Assembly (NCBI GenBank): GCA_020723325.1
Contig: DYJD01000002.1
Coordinates: forward strand, 223,629 to 287,628
From: Desulfosudis oleivorans
GTDB taxonomy: Bacteria; Desulfobacterota; Desulfobacteria; Desulfobacterales; SURF-7
Length of the DNA stretch: 64,000 bases
Direction: 5' to 3'
In this document: in pieces, positions 35,404-43,600 of the stretch
Layout: each line of letters opens with the position of its first letter
Position numbering within the stretch: the stretch's first letter is position 1
Program-made: the position numbers and the translations under genes
Notes under the pieces: model-generated
What the model was told of the DNA's origin: nothing
Database searches by the model: none
Seen by the model: the letters and a program-made list of their open reading frames with translations, nothing else

Positions 35404-35694
35404 CTAGATCTTACCTAGGGGCCGCGTAAAAGTGAACTGTGTCGGTTCTACAATCATTTTCGTAGCGGCTATTCCCACACTGTTGGCTGGGGCAGAGAAG
35501 GGCAGGGCCACCACGAACATGGTCGAACCGATTACAATGGATGCGAGCCCAAGGGGCCTTGCAATGAGCGTGTCCGCAATCATGGCGGCGGCATCCAAAT
35601 TACGCGTCTGTGCCGACACTGTGGAACCGCCACTGAAAAGCAACAGCACGACCATTGCCAGGATCAAGCCGATATTTTTTATAATAGATTTCAT
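35404..35694 (-). CDS. Small exported conserved hypothetical protein
   Basis: A 96-residue protein with a signal peptide (NIGLILAMVVLLLFSGGSTVSA) and a short mature part containing IARPLGLASIVIGSTMFVVALPFS and QFTFTRPLGKI. The RPLG...G...F...LPFS...TRPLG pattern recurs in small, uncharacterised proteobacterial proteins that I have seen only as hypothetical. A hydrophobic second helix suggests membrane association. Function unknown. It stands alone, with a 25-base gap from the upstream kinase remnant. Confidence 0.65.
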   Translation of the reverse strand: MKSIIKNIGLILAMVVLLLFSGGSTVSAQTRNLDAAAMIADTLIARPLGLASIVIGSTMFVVALPFSAPANSVGIAATKMIVEPTQFTFTRPLGKI

Positions 35695-35840
35695 ATGACT
35701 CTCTTATTAAAAATTTTCGTTTATGGCCGCAACAATACGGCCCATAGGGGAAAGGCTACGGAATATATATAGAATGGTTCTTGTTTGTCGGTCAATTGCT
35801 TTTTTTGCAGCGATTGAAATTCGAGCTATTACAATCAGCT

Positions 35841-35897
35841 CGGTCGAATCGCGGCTGGAAGCCGCTCCCACAATGGGAGATAGCCGAATCGATCAGG
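35841..35897. repeat. Palindromic element A, copy 5 (opposite orientation)
   Basis: Core GAATCGCGGCTGGAAGCCGC followed by TCCCACAATGGGAGATAGCC, the reverse orientation of copy 1. Outer arms are weak. It lies between two minus-strand genes. Confidence 0.75.
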
Positions 35898-35921
35898 TAT
35901 ACCTGAATGATGAAACGGAAG

Positions 35922-36356
35922 TTATCGCGGGGGGGCGAATGGGTGGGGCCTGCGCGGTTTTCTCAGATATGCGCAGGTCAATGTGCAAACCATAAAATAC
36001 AGGCCGATAACCATCCAGAAAGCGGCTGGGGCGTCTATCATGGTCCCGCCGTACTGGAAGAATTGAAAAACAAAACGGTTGGCCGTCTCGCAGCACAAGA
36101 AAAATAGGGTGGAAAAGAGGGCGGGAATAATCAAGGGCTCCTCGATTAAACCAAAATTGCAGAAGTATAACCATAAGAACCCGACCGTGTGAACAGGCAG
36201 GCTCCATTTCCAGCCGGCAATGGCGTCAAATCGCCACAAGTTGATGGGGAATCCAGGATTGCCTAGGGTCAGTTCTCCCAGCAGGATCAGACTTCCAAAA
36301 ATGGCTGCGGCTGAAACAAAACGGTTTTGGAAAATCTCTTCAGGCCGGCCTTTCAT
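35922..36356 (-). CDS. Small four-helix integral membrane protein, unknown
   Basis: A 144-residue protein with about four transmembrane helices (VSAAAIFGSLILLGELTLG, WSLPVHTVGFLWLYFCNFG, LIIPALFSTLFFLCCETA, FWMVIGLYFMVCTLTCAYL). I do not recognise the family. The start ATG overlaps the tatA stop by four bases, so it is the last gene of the tatA transcription unit and may belong to the same export or redox function. Tail is basic and proline-rich (RKPRRPHPFAPPR). Confidence 0.6.
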   Translation of the reverse strand: MKGRPEEIFQNRFVSAAAIFGSLILLGELTLGNPGFPINLWRFDAIAGWKWSLPVHTVGFLWLYFCNFGLIEEPLIIPALFSTLFFLCCETANRFVFQFFQYGGTMIDAPAAFWMVIGLYFMVCTLTCAYLRKPRRPHPFAPPR

Positions 36357-36529
36357 TTTTCATTTTCCAATCGTTGGGGCTCGCTTTTATCAAGCTCCAT
36401 CGCTGCCGAGCGAAAGCCTTTAATCGCTTTTCCCAAGCCGGAGCCGATTTCAGGCAGCTTGCCGGCACCGAAAATAATCATGACGATAGCCAAGATGATC
36501 AGCATTTCCGACAGGCCTATTCCAAACAT
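36353..36529 (-). CDS. tatA: Twin-arginine translocase subunit TatA/TatE
   Basis: A 58-residue protein: N-terminal helix FGIGLSEMLIILAIVMIIFG, the hinge GAGKLPEIGSGLGKAIKGFR (FGAGKLPE is the TatA/E signature) and a charged amphipathic tail. Start ATG at 36529 has an AGGAGG site seven bases upstream; the longer frame to 36622 reads through a GC-rich palindrome and is not real. TatA forms the pore through which folded twin-arginine proteins cross. It lies in a cluster with a gene encoding a Tat-signal protein (38438-39289), which supports a dedicated role. Confidence 0.92.
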   Translation of the reverse strand: MFGIGLSEMLIILAIVMIIFGAGKLPEIGSGLGKAIKGFRSAAMELDKSEPQRLENEK

Positions 36530-36566
36530 GCTTCCCTCCTCTTCTTTATCCGTATGACTTATCATC

Positions 36567-36608
36567 GGGGTCGGGGTCGATACCGATTCCGATACCGACC
36601 CCGACCCC
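36567..36608. repeat. GC-rich perfect hairpin before tatA
   Basis: GGGGTCGGGGTCG (36567-36579) is the exact complement of CGACCCCGACCCC (36596-36608), around a 16-base loop that itself contains GATACC-type repeats. On the minus strand it lies between the GMC oxidoreductase stop codon and tatA, so it could adjust the ratio of the two transcripts. There is no T run downstream on that strand. Confidence 0.7.
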
Positions 36609-36648
36609 GAAAAAAAACTCAAACAATTTACTGCCGGGGGTGCTACCC

Positions 36649-38379
36649 CTACTGGGGAAAATGCGAGACGATATGATCGGCAATCCCCTCACAAACCGCC
36701 GTGATGGTCAGGGCCGGATTGATGACCGTGGCCCGGGGCACAACGCTGCCGTCACTGATATACAAATTCGGATAATTGAACACTTCCCCATTGCCGTCAC
36801 AGACACCGTCATGGATGGTATCCGCCATGCGGCAACTGGCCAGATTGTGCACGGATACAAAATAATCCTTGTTTTTACGTTCCAGGATGGTTTCGGCTTT
36901 GCGCGTACCGCTTGGAAGCACACCACGCATTTGCTCCAATAGACCCTGATAACGGTCGAATTTGCTCAAATCCGGCTTGTTTACCGCGGTCTCGCCATTG
37001 GCGTCCAGATAGACCCTGCCGTTGCAGCCGTCTTCGCCGAAAAATGCCAAACCCAGGGCGCGTTTATGATATTTGCGGATGGCCTCTTTTTGCCTGGGGC
37101 CATACAAACTGGGGTTTTTCCAATAGGTCACTTTTTGGTTGTAGCTGTCCCACCCACCGCTCTCGGCCCAATTGGGATCATGCAACCGCACCGGGAATTT
37201 GGCGGCCACACCGATGGGCGGCCCCCACATGTCTTCCACCACAAAGCCTTCGGACTGCATCAGACTGCGGGCATAGCCCATCATGATTTCCCCCTTGAAG
37301 GCCGTGAAATTATTCTGGGTCACGGTAAGGCCGTCGGCGTTGATGGTGAAGCTGTCAGGCAGGAAAAGCCCTGAAGCATAGTCGCCGTTACCGGATAGAT
37401 TCAAACCCACCTGGGAAGACAGGTTTTGCAGGAATCCGGCATTTTTGGATTTCAACAGCAGGGCCGGGGTATTCAAAGCACCGCCGGCCAGGACAGCCAC
37501 CTTGGCATCCACCGAATATTCGCTGCCGGAAGCCTTGACGCCTAAAACAAAATGCCCGACAGAGGCATTCTTATAATAAATCCGGTAGTAGCCGTTGGGA
37601 AGCTGCTGAATCCTGGTGACCATTTTTTCCGTCCAGACCTGGGCCCCGAAATGCCGGGCCCTGGGTATATAATTCATCATCAGGGACTGCTTGGCGCCGT
37701 ATATGCATCCGAATGTGCAGTACCCGCAGGCGCGGCACCGGCCGCGGCACCCGCCGCAGGAGACGCAGGTGGGGTTGGAAGGATGCAGGCAGCGGTATTC
37801 ACCGTGCCGGACCGTCAAACGCGCCAGGGGGAAGGTATCCGGCCCTGACCCATACATTCTTTCCAGGGCATATTTTACCAAAAGGCTCCGGCGGGAGCGG
37901 TAAGTCGGAATGCTGGTCAGGATTTTATAGGGCGTGGACCAACCGCCGTTGCCGTCCTCAATTCCAATGACGCGGTCAATGAGGGCACACAGGCGATTGT
38001 AGTCCCAACCGGCGGGCCAGGGCGGGCCATAGGCATTGTCGAAAATTCTCGCCGGCGGTTTCTCGAAAATGCTGGAAAAGATGATGGACCCCCCTCCCAG
38101 TCCCATGCCGTTGGCGGTCATGAGTTTATCATTCCAGACATCCTGGTAGAGATTATACAGATACTTGGCATCCACGGCCTGTTCCAGGGATTTTCTGCCT
38201 TCGGCGTTGGTTTTAAGGGAACCGTCCGCATTGCGGTTGCCCACATTGTCCATATTGGTGAGATCCCATTCACTACCCATCTCCAGAATTAAAACACTTT
38301 TGCCGGATTTGGCGATCCGCTCCGCCGCAACCGCGCCGCCGAAACCGGAACCGATAACTACTGCATCATAAAGTGCCAT
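36649..38379 (-). CDS. GMC-family FAD oxidoreductase
   Basis: A 576-residue flavoenzyme of the glucose-methanol-choline family. FAD motif at the N-terminus (VVIGSGFGGAVAAERIAKSG), GMGLGGGSIIFSSIFEKPP, the cysteine-rich CVSCGGCRGRCRACGYCTFGC segment (unusual, suggests an iron-sulfur or zinc site), and a C-terminal VHNLASCRMADTIHDG plus NPALTITAVCEGIADHIV. The cysteine-rich segment with a neighbouring gluconate-dehydrogenase-like small subunit points to a membrane dehydrogenase that feeds electrons to quinones. No signal peptide is seen, so it may be exported as a complex with its Tat-signal partner. Confidence 0.85.
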   Translation of the reverse strand: MALYDAVVIGSGFGGAVAAERIAKSGKSVLILEMGSEWDLTNMDNVGNRNADGSLKTNAEGRKSLEQAVDAKYLYNLYQDVWNDKLMTANGMGLGGGSIIFSSIFEKPPARIFDNAYGPPWPAGWDYNRLCALIDRVIGIEDGNGGWSTPYKILTSIPTYRSRRSLLVKYALERMYGSGPDTFPLARLTVRHGEYRCLHPSNPTCVSCGGCRGRCRACGYCTFGCIYGAKQSLMMNYIPRARHFGAQVWTEKMVTRIQQLPNGYYRIYYKNASVGHFVLGVKASGSEYSVDAKVAVLAGGALNTPALLLKSKNAGFLQNLSSQVGLNLSGNGDYASGLFLPDSFTINADGLTVTQNNFTAFKGEIMMGYARSLMQSEGFVVEDMWGPPIGVAAKFPVRLHDPNWAESGGWDSYNQKVTYWKNPSLYGPRQKEAIRKYHKRALGLAFFGEDGCNGRVYLDANGETAVNKPDLSKFDRYQGLLEQMRGVLPSGTRKAETILERKNKDYFVSVHNLASCRMADTIHDGVCDGNGEVFNYPNLYISDGSVVPRATVINPALTITAVCEGIADHIVSHFPQ

Positions 38380-38437
38380 GATTTTCTTCTCCTTGCTTGG
38401 TCATGATAGTAAAAACCCTCTCCGGTCTTGTTATTGC

Positions 38438-39289
38438 CTAAAGCGTATCCGGATGAATGGACTGGGGCCAAGGGCCATAAGCAGGGCTGCAATTCGTGCA
38501 TTCCAGGTCGCCGGCCGCAAGATCGGGTGTGATGGGTTGGGGCAGGTCACCCCAGTCCGAGCCGTCATCCCGGTAGTTGAAGCCCCAGTTGGGACCATTA
38601 TACCCATTGTCGCGCATATATTGCCGCCCCTCCGGCGTGGCGTAGAAAAACAGGGCGGTCAAGCGGGCCAGGTCAAAGGCTTTTTCCGGATTGACGGAAA
38701 CCAGGCCCAAGCCGGAACCGATGGTTAAACAAAGGCTTTCATTCCAGGAAAGATATGGAGCCGGCCCCTCGTCAGCCCGGCGTGTGGAAAACGCAACGAT
38801 TCCCATTTGCTTGTTGCAGCTCAAATCGTAATAGCGTTGCCACCAGAAGCACCACTCGGCTTCAGCCAGATCCCCGTTGGCAGCCTCCAGTTCAGCCTGA
38901 TTGATCTGATAGGCGTAATAGGGATCGATCAGGTGGGCATACATTTTCTTGCCGTAAAGGGTTCCGTCCAGGACCCCCGCGCCCAAAGGCGTATTGTGGG
39001 TCCCCTGTCCCGGCAACATGCAGTTCATCAGGGCCTCGAGCCGCTTTTGCTTTGTGCCGTCAATGGCGCCGCTCACGGTGATGCAGCCGGCAGCCTGGGC
39101 CTCGGACAACAAGAAGCCGGTAACGGACAAAGCGCTCATGGAGGCAATACCGCCCTTTAAAAATTGCCGGCGATGCAGCCGAATATTTCCGATTCCACCA
39201 CCTTCTTCCCGCTCTTCACCGCCGGTCCGATCCTGGGGGTGATTATTGCCGCCGATTTCTTCTTTTTTTTCGGATTCCTTGATTTTCAT
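38438..39289 (-). CDS. Tat-signal partner subunit, gluconate 2-dehydrogenase subunit 3-like
   Basis: A 283-residue protein with a twin-arginine signal (HRRQFLKGGIASMSALSVTG) after an unusually long charged N-terminal region (about 35 residues rich in E, K, G). The mature part, including KRLEALMNCMLPGQGTHNTPLGAGVL, matches the small-subunit family of GMC-type dehydrogenases. It lies 58 bases upstream of the GMC gene on the same strand. Signature and context suggest that the folded small subunit carries the flavoprotein across the membrane (hitchhiker export). The start ATG follows a strong AAGGAGG. Confidence 0.75.
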   Translation of the reverse strand: MKIKESEKKEEIGGNNHPQDRTGGEEREEGGGIGNIRLHRRQFLKGGIASMSALSVTGFLLSEAQAAGCITVSGAIDGTKQKRLEALMNCMLPGQGTHNTPLGAGVLDGTLYGKKMYAHLIDPYYAYQINQAELEAANGDLAEAEWCFWWQRYYDLSCNKQMGIVAFSTRRADEGPAPYLSWNESLCLTIGSGLGLVSVNPEKAFDLARLTALFFYATPEGRQYMRDNGYNGPNWGFNYRDDGSDWGDLPQPITPDLAAGDLECTNCSPAYGPWPQSIHPDTL

Positions 39290-39382
39290 AACATTGGTCC
39301 TCCTTTCTGCCAGGGTTTCTATGGTTGCCTCTTCAAAAACAGTGCAATCTGAAATTGATCAGAAAAAACGCGGGAAAACATA

Positions 39383-40291
39383 TCAACCGGATTTTGTGTG
39401 CAAAAGCGCCAGGATTTCACCAGATGTTTCCGAATCTCTGTTTTCGGCATAATCCATGGCGGTCAAGCCTTTTTCGTTACGTCTGGACACATCCGCACCT
39501 TTATCGATCAACAGTTTAACCATCCCGGTATTTTCCATTACATCACAGGCGATCATCAGGGCCGTGCTGCCGTCGGCCGTGGAATGGTTGATATCCGCGC
39601 CTTTTTCGAGCAAGAGCTTGACCACATTTAAATTGCCGCCCATGATGCCGAAATGCAGCGCGGTTTGTCCTGCCTCCATTTCCACCTTAATGTCCGCGCC
39701 CATATCCAACAGCGCTTCCACCAGCCGGGCATCACCTTTGGCAGCCGCCGTCATCAGGGCTGTGCGCGATTCCGTAATCCGGTTGATGTCCGCCCCTTGT
39801 TTCACCAGCAGGGTGAGCAGGGGCAAATCTTGGTTTTCAGCAGCATGGGACAATGCCGTTGCCCCGTTTTTATCCAGGAGATCCGGATTCACCCCTTCCT
39901 GCAACAAATGCTCCAGGGTGATCAAATCGCCCTTTTTAACCGCTGCCCAAAAAGATGTGTATAATTCCAAGGGGGCTTGTGGCCTGCTTTTATCCCCAAG
40001 GCCGGGATAGTTCGCTTGGGATTGTTTTTTCGGTAAAGGGGATTGATCCATGGAATACGCTGTTTTGGAAACCGCCGGCCCTTTCTTGCGGATCATGTTC
40101 CCACGGCCAGGGTCGGAATATCGGTTGCTATTTGCAAATGTTGCCGTATCCTCTTTCAGGTCCTTTGTCTCTGACAGGAAAAAGTTTAGGCCATAAGCCC
40201 AAAGACCGAAGGCGCCGGCAATCAGCAAAGCCGCCCACAACCCTTTAAATGGATTTTTCATCTTTTTTTCATTTTGTTCCGAGAAGAACAT
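39383..40291 (-). CDS. Membrane-anchored ankyrin repeat protein
   Basis: A 302-residue protein with one N-terminal transmembrane helix (ALLIAGAFGLWAYGLNFFL) and five ankyrin repeats in the C-terminal two thirds (for example GATALSHAAENQDLPLLTLLVKQGADI, GQTALHFGIMGGNLNVVKLLLEKGADI, GSTALMIACDVMENTGMVKLLIDKGADV). The repeats form a protein-binding surface, probably in the periplasm. No enzyme domain is present. Partner unknown; it is 93 bases downstream-side of the Tat-signal protein gene and on the same strand. Confidence 0.87.
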   Translation of the reverse strand: MFFSEQNEKKMKNPFKGLWAALLIAGAFGLWAYGLNFFLSETKDLKEDTATFANSNRYSDPGRGNMIRKKGPAVSKTAYSMDQSPLPKKQSQANYPGLGDKSRPQAPLELYTSFWAAVKKGDLITLEHLLQEGVNPDLLDKNGATALSHAAENQDLPLLTLLVKQGADINRITESRTALMTAAAKGDARLVEALLDMGADIKVEMEAGQTALHFGIMGGNLNVVKLLLEKGADINHSTADGSTALMIACDVMENTGMVKLLIDKGADVSRRNEKGLTAMDYAENRDSETSGEILALLHTKSG

Positions 40292-40644
40292 GGATGCACC
40301 TCTTGATATGGACCGGGAAAGACATTGATTGATGGTGGTCTTCTACAAAATTTTTTTATTCAAATCCCGTCAAAATCAGGGTGATCTGACATTGAAAAGG
40401 GCAATTGCAGATCAATCAGGGTCGGTTTGCTGTTAGGACTGGCTTATGGTCAATATTTCGGCCGCGCCATTAAAATTTCGAATATCGAAAAACGAAATCC
40501 GAAACAAATTCAAAATTCCAATAACCAAATGATTAAAACAGTCTTGCTGAATCATTTGGCATGGCTGTTTCATTTGAATTTTGGCAATTCGAATTTGTTT
40601 CGGATTTCGATATTCGAATTTCGGATTTTTGCTATAGGTTGGGG
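40292..40644. other. Intergenic region dominated by AT-rich repeat B
   Basis: The 353-base gap between the ankyrin gene and the giant regulator gene holds the complete repeat B copy 2 (40470-40629). Nothing else recognisable; no gene is supported. Confidence 0.55.
40470..40629. repeat. AT-rich long inverted repeat (family B), copy 2
   Basis: Left arm AAAATTTCGAATATCGAAAA and AATCCGAAACAAATTCAAAA; right arm TTTGAATTTTGGCAATTCGA, ATTTGTTTCGGATTTCGATA and TTCGAATTTCGG. The arms are nearly complementary over about 55 bases. It ends 16 bases from the stop codon of the minus-strand giant gene, so it could form the 3' end structure of that transcript. Confidence 0.8.
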
Positions 40645-43600
40645 TCAATTACACTCAACAACACACCGCTCACCGCGGTATTTACTGGGTGTAACATTCA
40701 TTATTTTAAAAAACGCCCGGTTAAAGGTGGTCAAGCTGTCAAATCCGACGGCAAAAGCGATATTGATGATATTGTCATCGGTTTTTATCAGTTTATCAGC
40801 CGCATCCTTGATGCGCAGTTCATTGATATAGTCATTCACTTTTTTTCCGGTAAGTTGCTTGAAAAATTTGCCCATATGATCCGGATTGATGCCCACCGAA
40901 TCGGCCAGATATTGGCGGCACATTTTCGGCGAGGTATAATTTGTTGTAATATAAGCTATTACCTCTTTGATTTTTTCCCGGGTGAATTCCGTCAGGGACG
41001 GTTTTTTACCGTTTTCCTGGTGCTCGGTCTGGTCTTGTTGCAACAGGGGCACCACCAAATCATAGACCATGCTGGAAAGCATGCTCGCGTCTTTTGGGGT
41101 GAATACCCCGCTTGAAAGGGAGTTGTCGAAATAACACACGGCGATGGTTTTTTTCTGGGCCTTGATGGGCAGGCAGAGAATGGACTTCAAGCCCTCTTTG
41201 CGCACGGATTCATCATGGGCGTATCTGGGATCTTTGGCAGCATCCATGACTAAAACCGGCGCGCCCTTTTGCAGGACGTCTGCAATGACTTGCTTGCAAT
41301 AGCCTTTTGGATCCTGGTCAAGGGATGATTTAAAAAGATGATATGCCGGGTCCTGCCCGGGATTGTTCCCAAAAAACAAGCCCCGTTGGGCGCCGGTGAC
41401 CAGGGTGGCTTTGGAAATCATCCGCTGGATCAGTTCAGCCATATCCGCTATGCCGTCAGAGCTATCGCGCCACGCAGCAATTGCGGCAAGCCGTTCCTGG
41501 TCCACCAAATTACGGATGGGGGCTGGATTGAAATTGTCTTGCCGGAGCCCGAGCATGGCACGGATTTTTTCAACAAAGGCCTTTGAACCGATTTCATTAA
41601 AAATCTGATAGGCTGAAGCAAAACTGAGGCGGGCGTTTTTCAGGCTGCCGCTCTGGGAAAGAAAAAGACCGTATTCGTACAAGCCCCGGGCCTGTTCATA
41701 TCTTCGGCCGATTTTCTCACAATGGGCGATCATTTCTTGAAACAAACCTTCGGCATCTTTATGGTTGCCGGTCAAGGCATGGTATTTGGCACTGGCCAGC
41801 AATGCTCCGCCACGGTGGGCTGTCCAGTTGGCATTGCGGGTGTTTTTTACCGCCCTGTCGCAATATATTTTTATTTTTTTCAGGCAGCGTTTTTTTTCGC
41901 CGGGTTCCATTTTTTCCATGTGGACCGTATAGCTGGCCATCAGGGCCTCGGCCAGATAATTGTAAAGCTGAACCGTGTAGTGCTTTAAGAAATGATTGGT
42001 CCGGTACAACTCTTTGGCTTTTTTCAGATACTCCAAGGCATTCAGGACATCACCCTTTTCCAGGCAAATGCGTCCCAGCTCGATGCAAAAGATACAGTTT
42101 GGGAAGAACACTTTTCTCTCGAGACTGTAGGTATAACCCTTAACGGCAAAATATTCCGCTTTTTCAATCTCACCGGTTTCAAAATAATATGCGGTTCTGT
42201 AAATCCAGGACTCACTGATGCCGTATACATCCTTGGTCAGATGGGTGATGCGGTTATAATGATCGATCAGGCATTTTGCTTTTTCATAATCGGAAATCAG
42301 AATATAATTGTGCAGCAGCCCGCCCACGCTCATACCCAGTTCGCGCATGTCACCGATTTTTTCAAATAACTGCTTGCTCTTCTGGAAACAGGTGATGCTG
42401 CGGCGGTACTGGCCCTGCCAACTGAGGGCAAAGCCCAGAAACTGATAGGTCTGGGCAATGCCCCATTTGTCATCCAGCCGGTCTCTCAGCTTCAAAGCTT
42501 TTTTCAGATAGTCGATGGACTGGTTGTAAAGGGGAATTGAGGCCCAGATCATGGCATAGCCGGCATACACCATGCCCAGCTCCTTTGACGGTCCGATTCT
42601 CCGTTCCGCCAGATTCAGGCAGCGCAGGGCCGAGCTGGTGTATTTGAACACGTCGCTCAGGACAAAAGACCACAGCAAGGAAACATAAAACCACATGATG
42701 GTTTTAAAACCCTCGTCGGCTTTGTTTTCATGTTTGCGGATCAACAGAAAAGGCAGCATCCGGTGGAAAAGGCGGACCAGCAGTTCCTTTGAAATGGTGT
42801 AATATGCACCGCAACGGCCGGCCGGTAAATGCTCGCCCAGCAATTCCAGACCGACCCGCCCGTATTTTTCACAGGCATTGAAATCGCCCTTTTTAAAATG
42901 GGCCTGGCTGAGTTGTTTGTAAATATCTGCCTGGGCCTGGCGATCCTGGGTGTGGGGCAACAGGGTATCATACAGGGTGATGGCTTCATCATTCTTGCCG
43001 ACAATCAGAAAGGCATCCCCGAGGCCGTACATGCATTTGATCCAGATTTCCCGTTTCAAAGGGTCTACCGGCGGTTCTTTAGACCCACCCAGCAGGTCCA
43101 CGCCGCGACTGAAATAATGAATCGCCTCTTTGTTGGCATAGTTTGCCTTGGCAGCCAGGCCGGCCGGGAAGGCATATTCAATGGATTTCTCATTTTCGCC
43201 GGCAGCCAGGTAATGATCGGCCAGTTCAATGACAATCTGGTCAATTGGTTGTTGATGGTTTTGTTCTATAACAGTGGCGATGCGCAAATGATATTGCCGC
43301 CTTGATTCAGCCGGGATGCGTTCGTAGAAAACCGTTTGGATGCGTTTGTGGACGAATCGGAAAGACCCGAATGTTTTCAGATCCGGTTCGATGAGATAAA
43401 GGGCCGCGGCCTTGTCCATGAGCTGATGGACGGCGGCCTGGCCGGCCCCCTCCAGTTCTGATAACAGCTTTGGATCAAAAGTCATTCCCATGACCGCGGC
43501 GTGGGCCAACAGATCCTGTTCCGCCTCACCAAGCAATTTCATTCGACTAATCAGGATCGTTACCACCCGGGCAGCCGGCTCGATTTCAGGCAACATGGTT

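Noticed and set aside
35404-35425. Possible terminator hairpin CCTAG...CTAGG at the end of the small exported protein gene
   Set aside because: The five-base stem is short and there is no T run after it on the minus strand.
36530-36622. Longer TatA start reading through the GC-rich hairpin
   Set aside because: The frame encodes a low-complexity SGSVSESVS run from the hairpin; the ATG at 36529 has a clear ribosome site and the family N-terminus.
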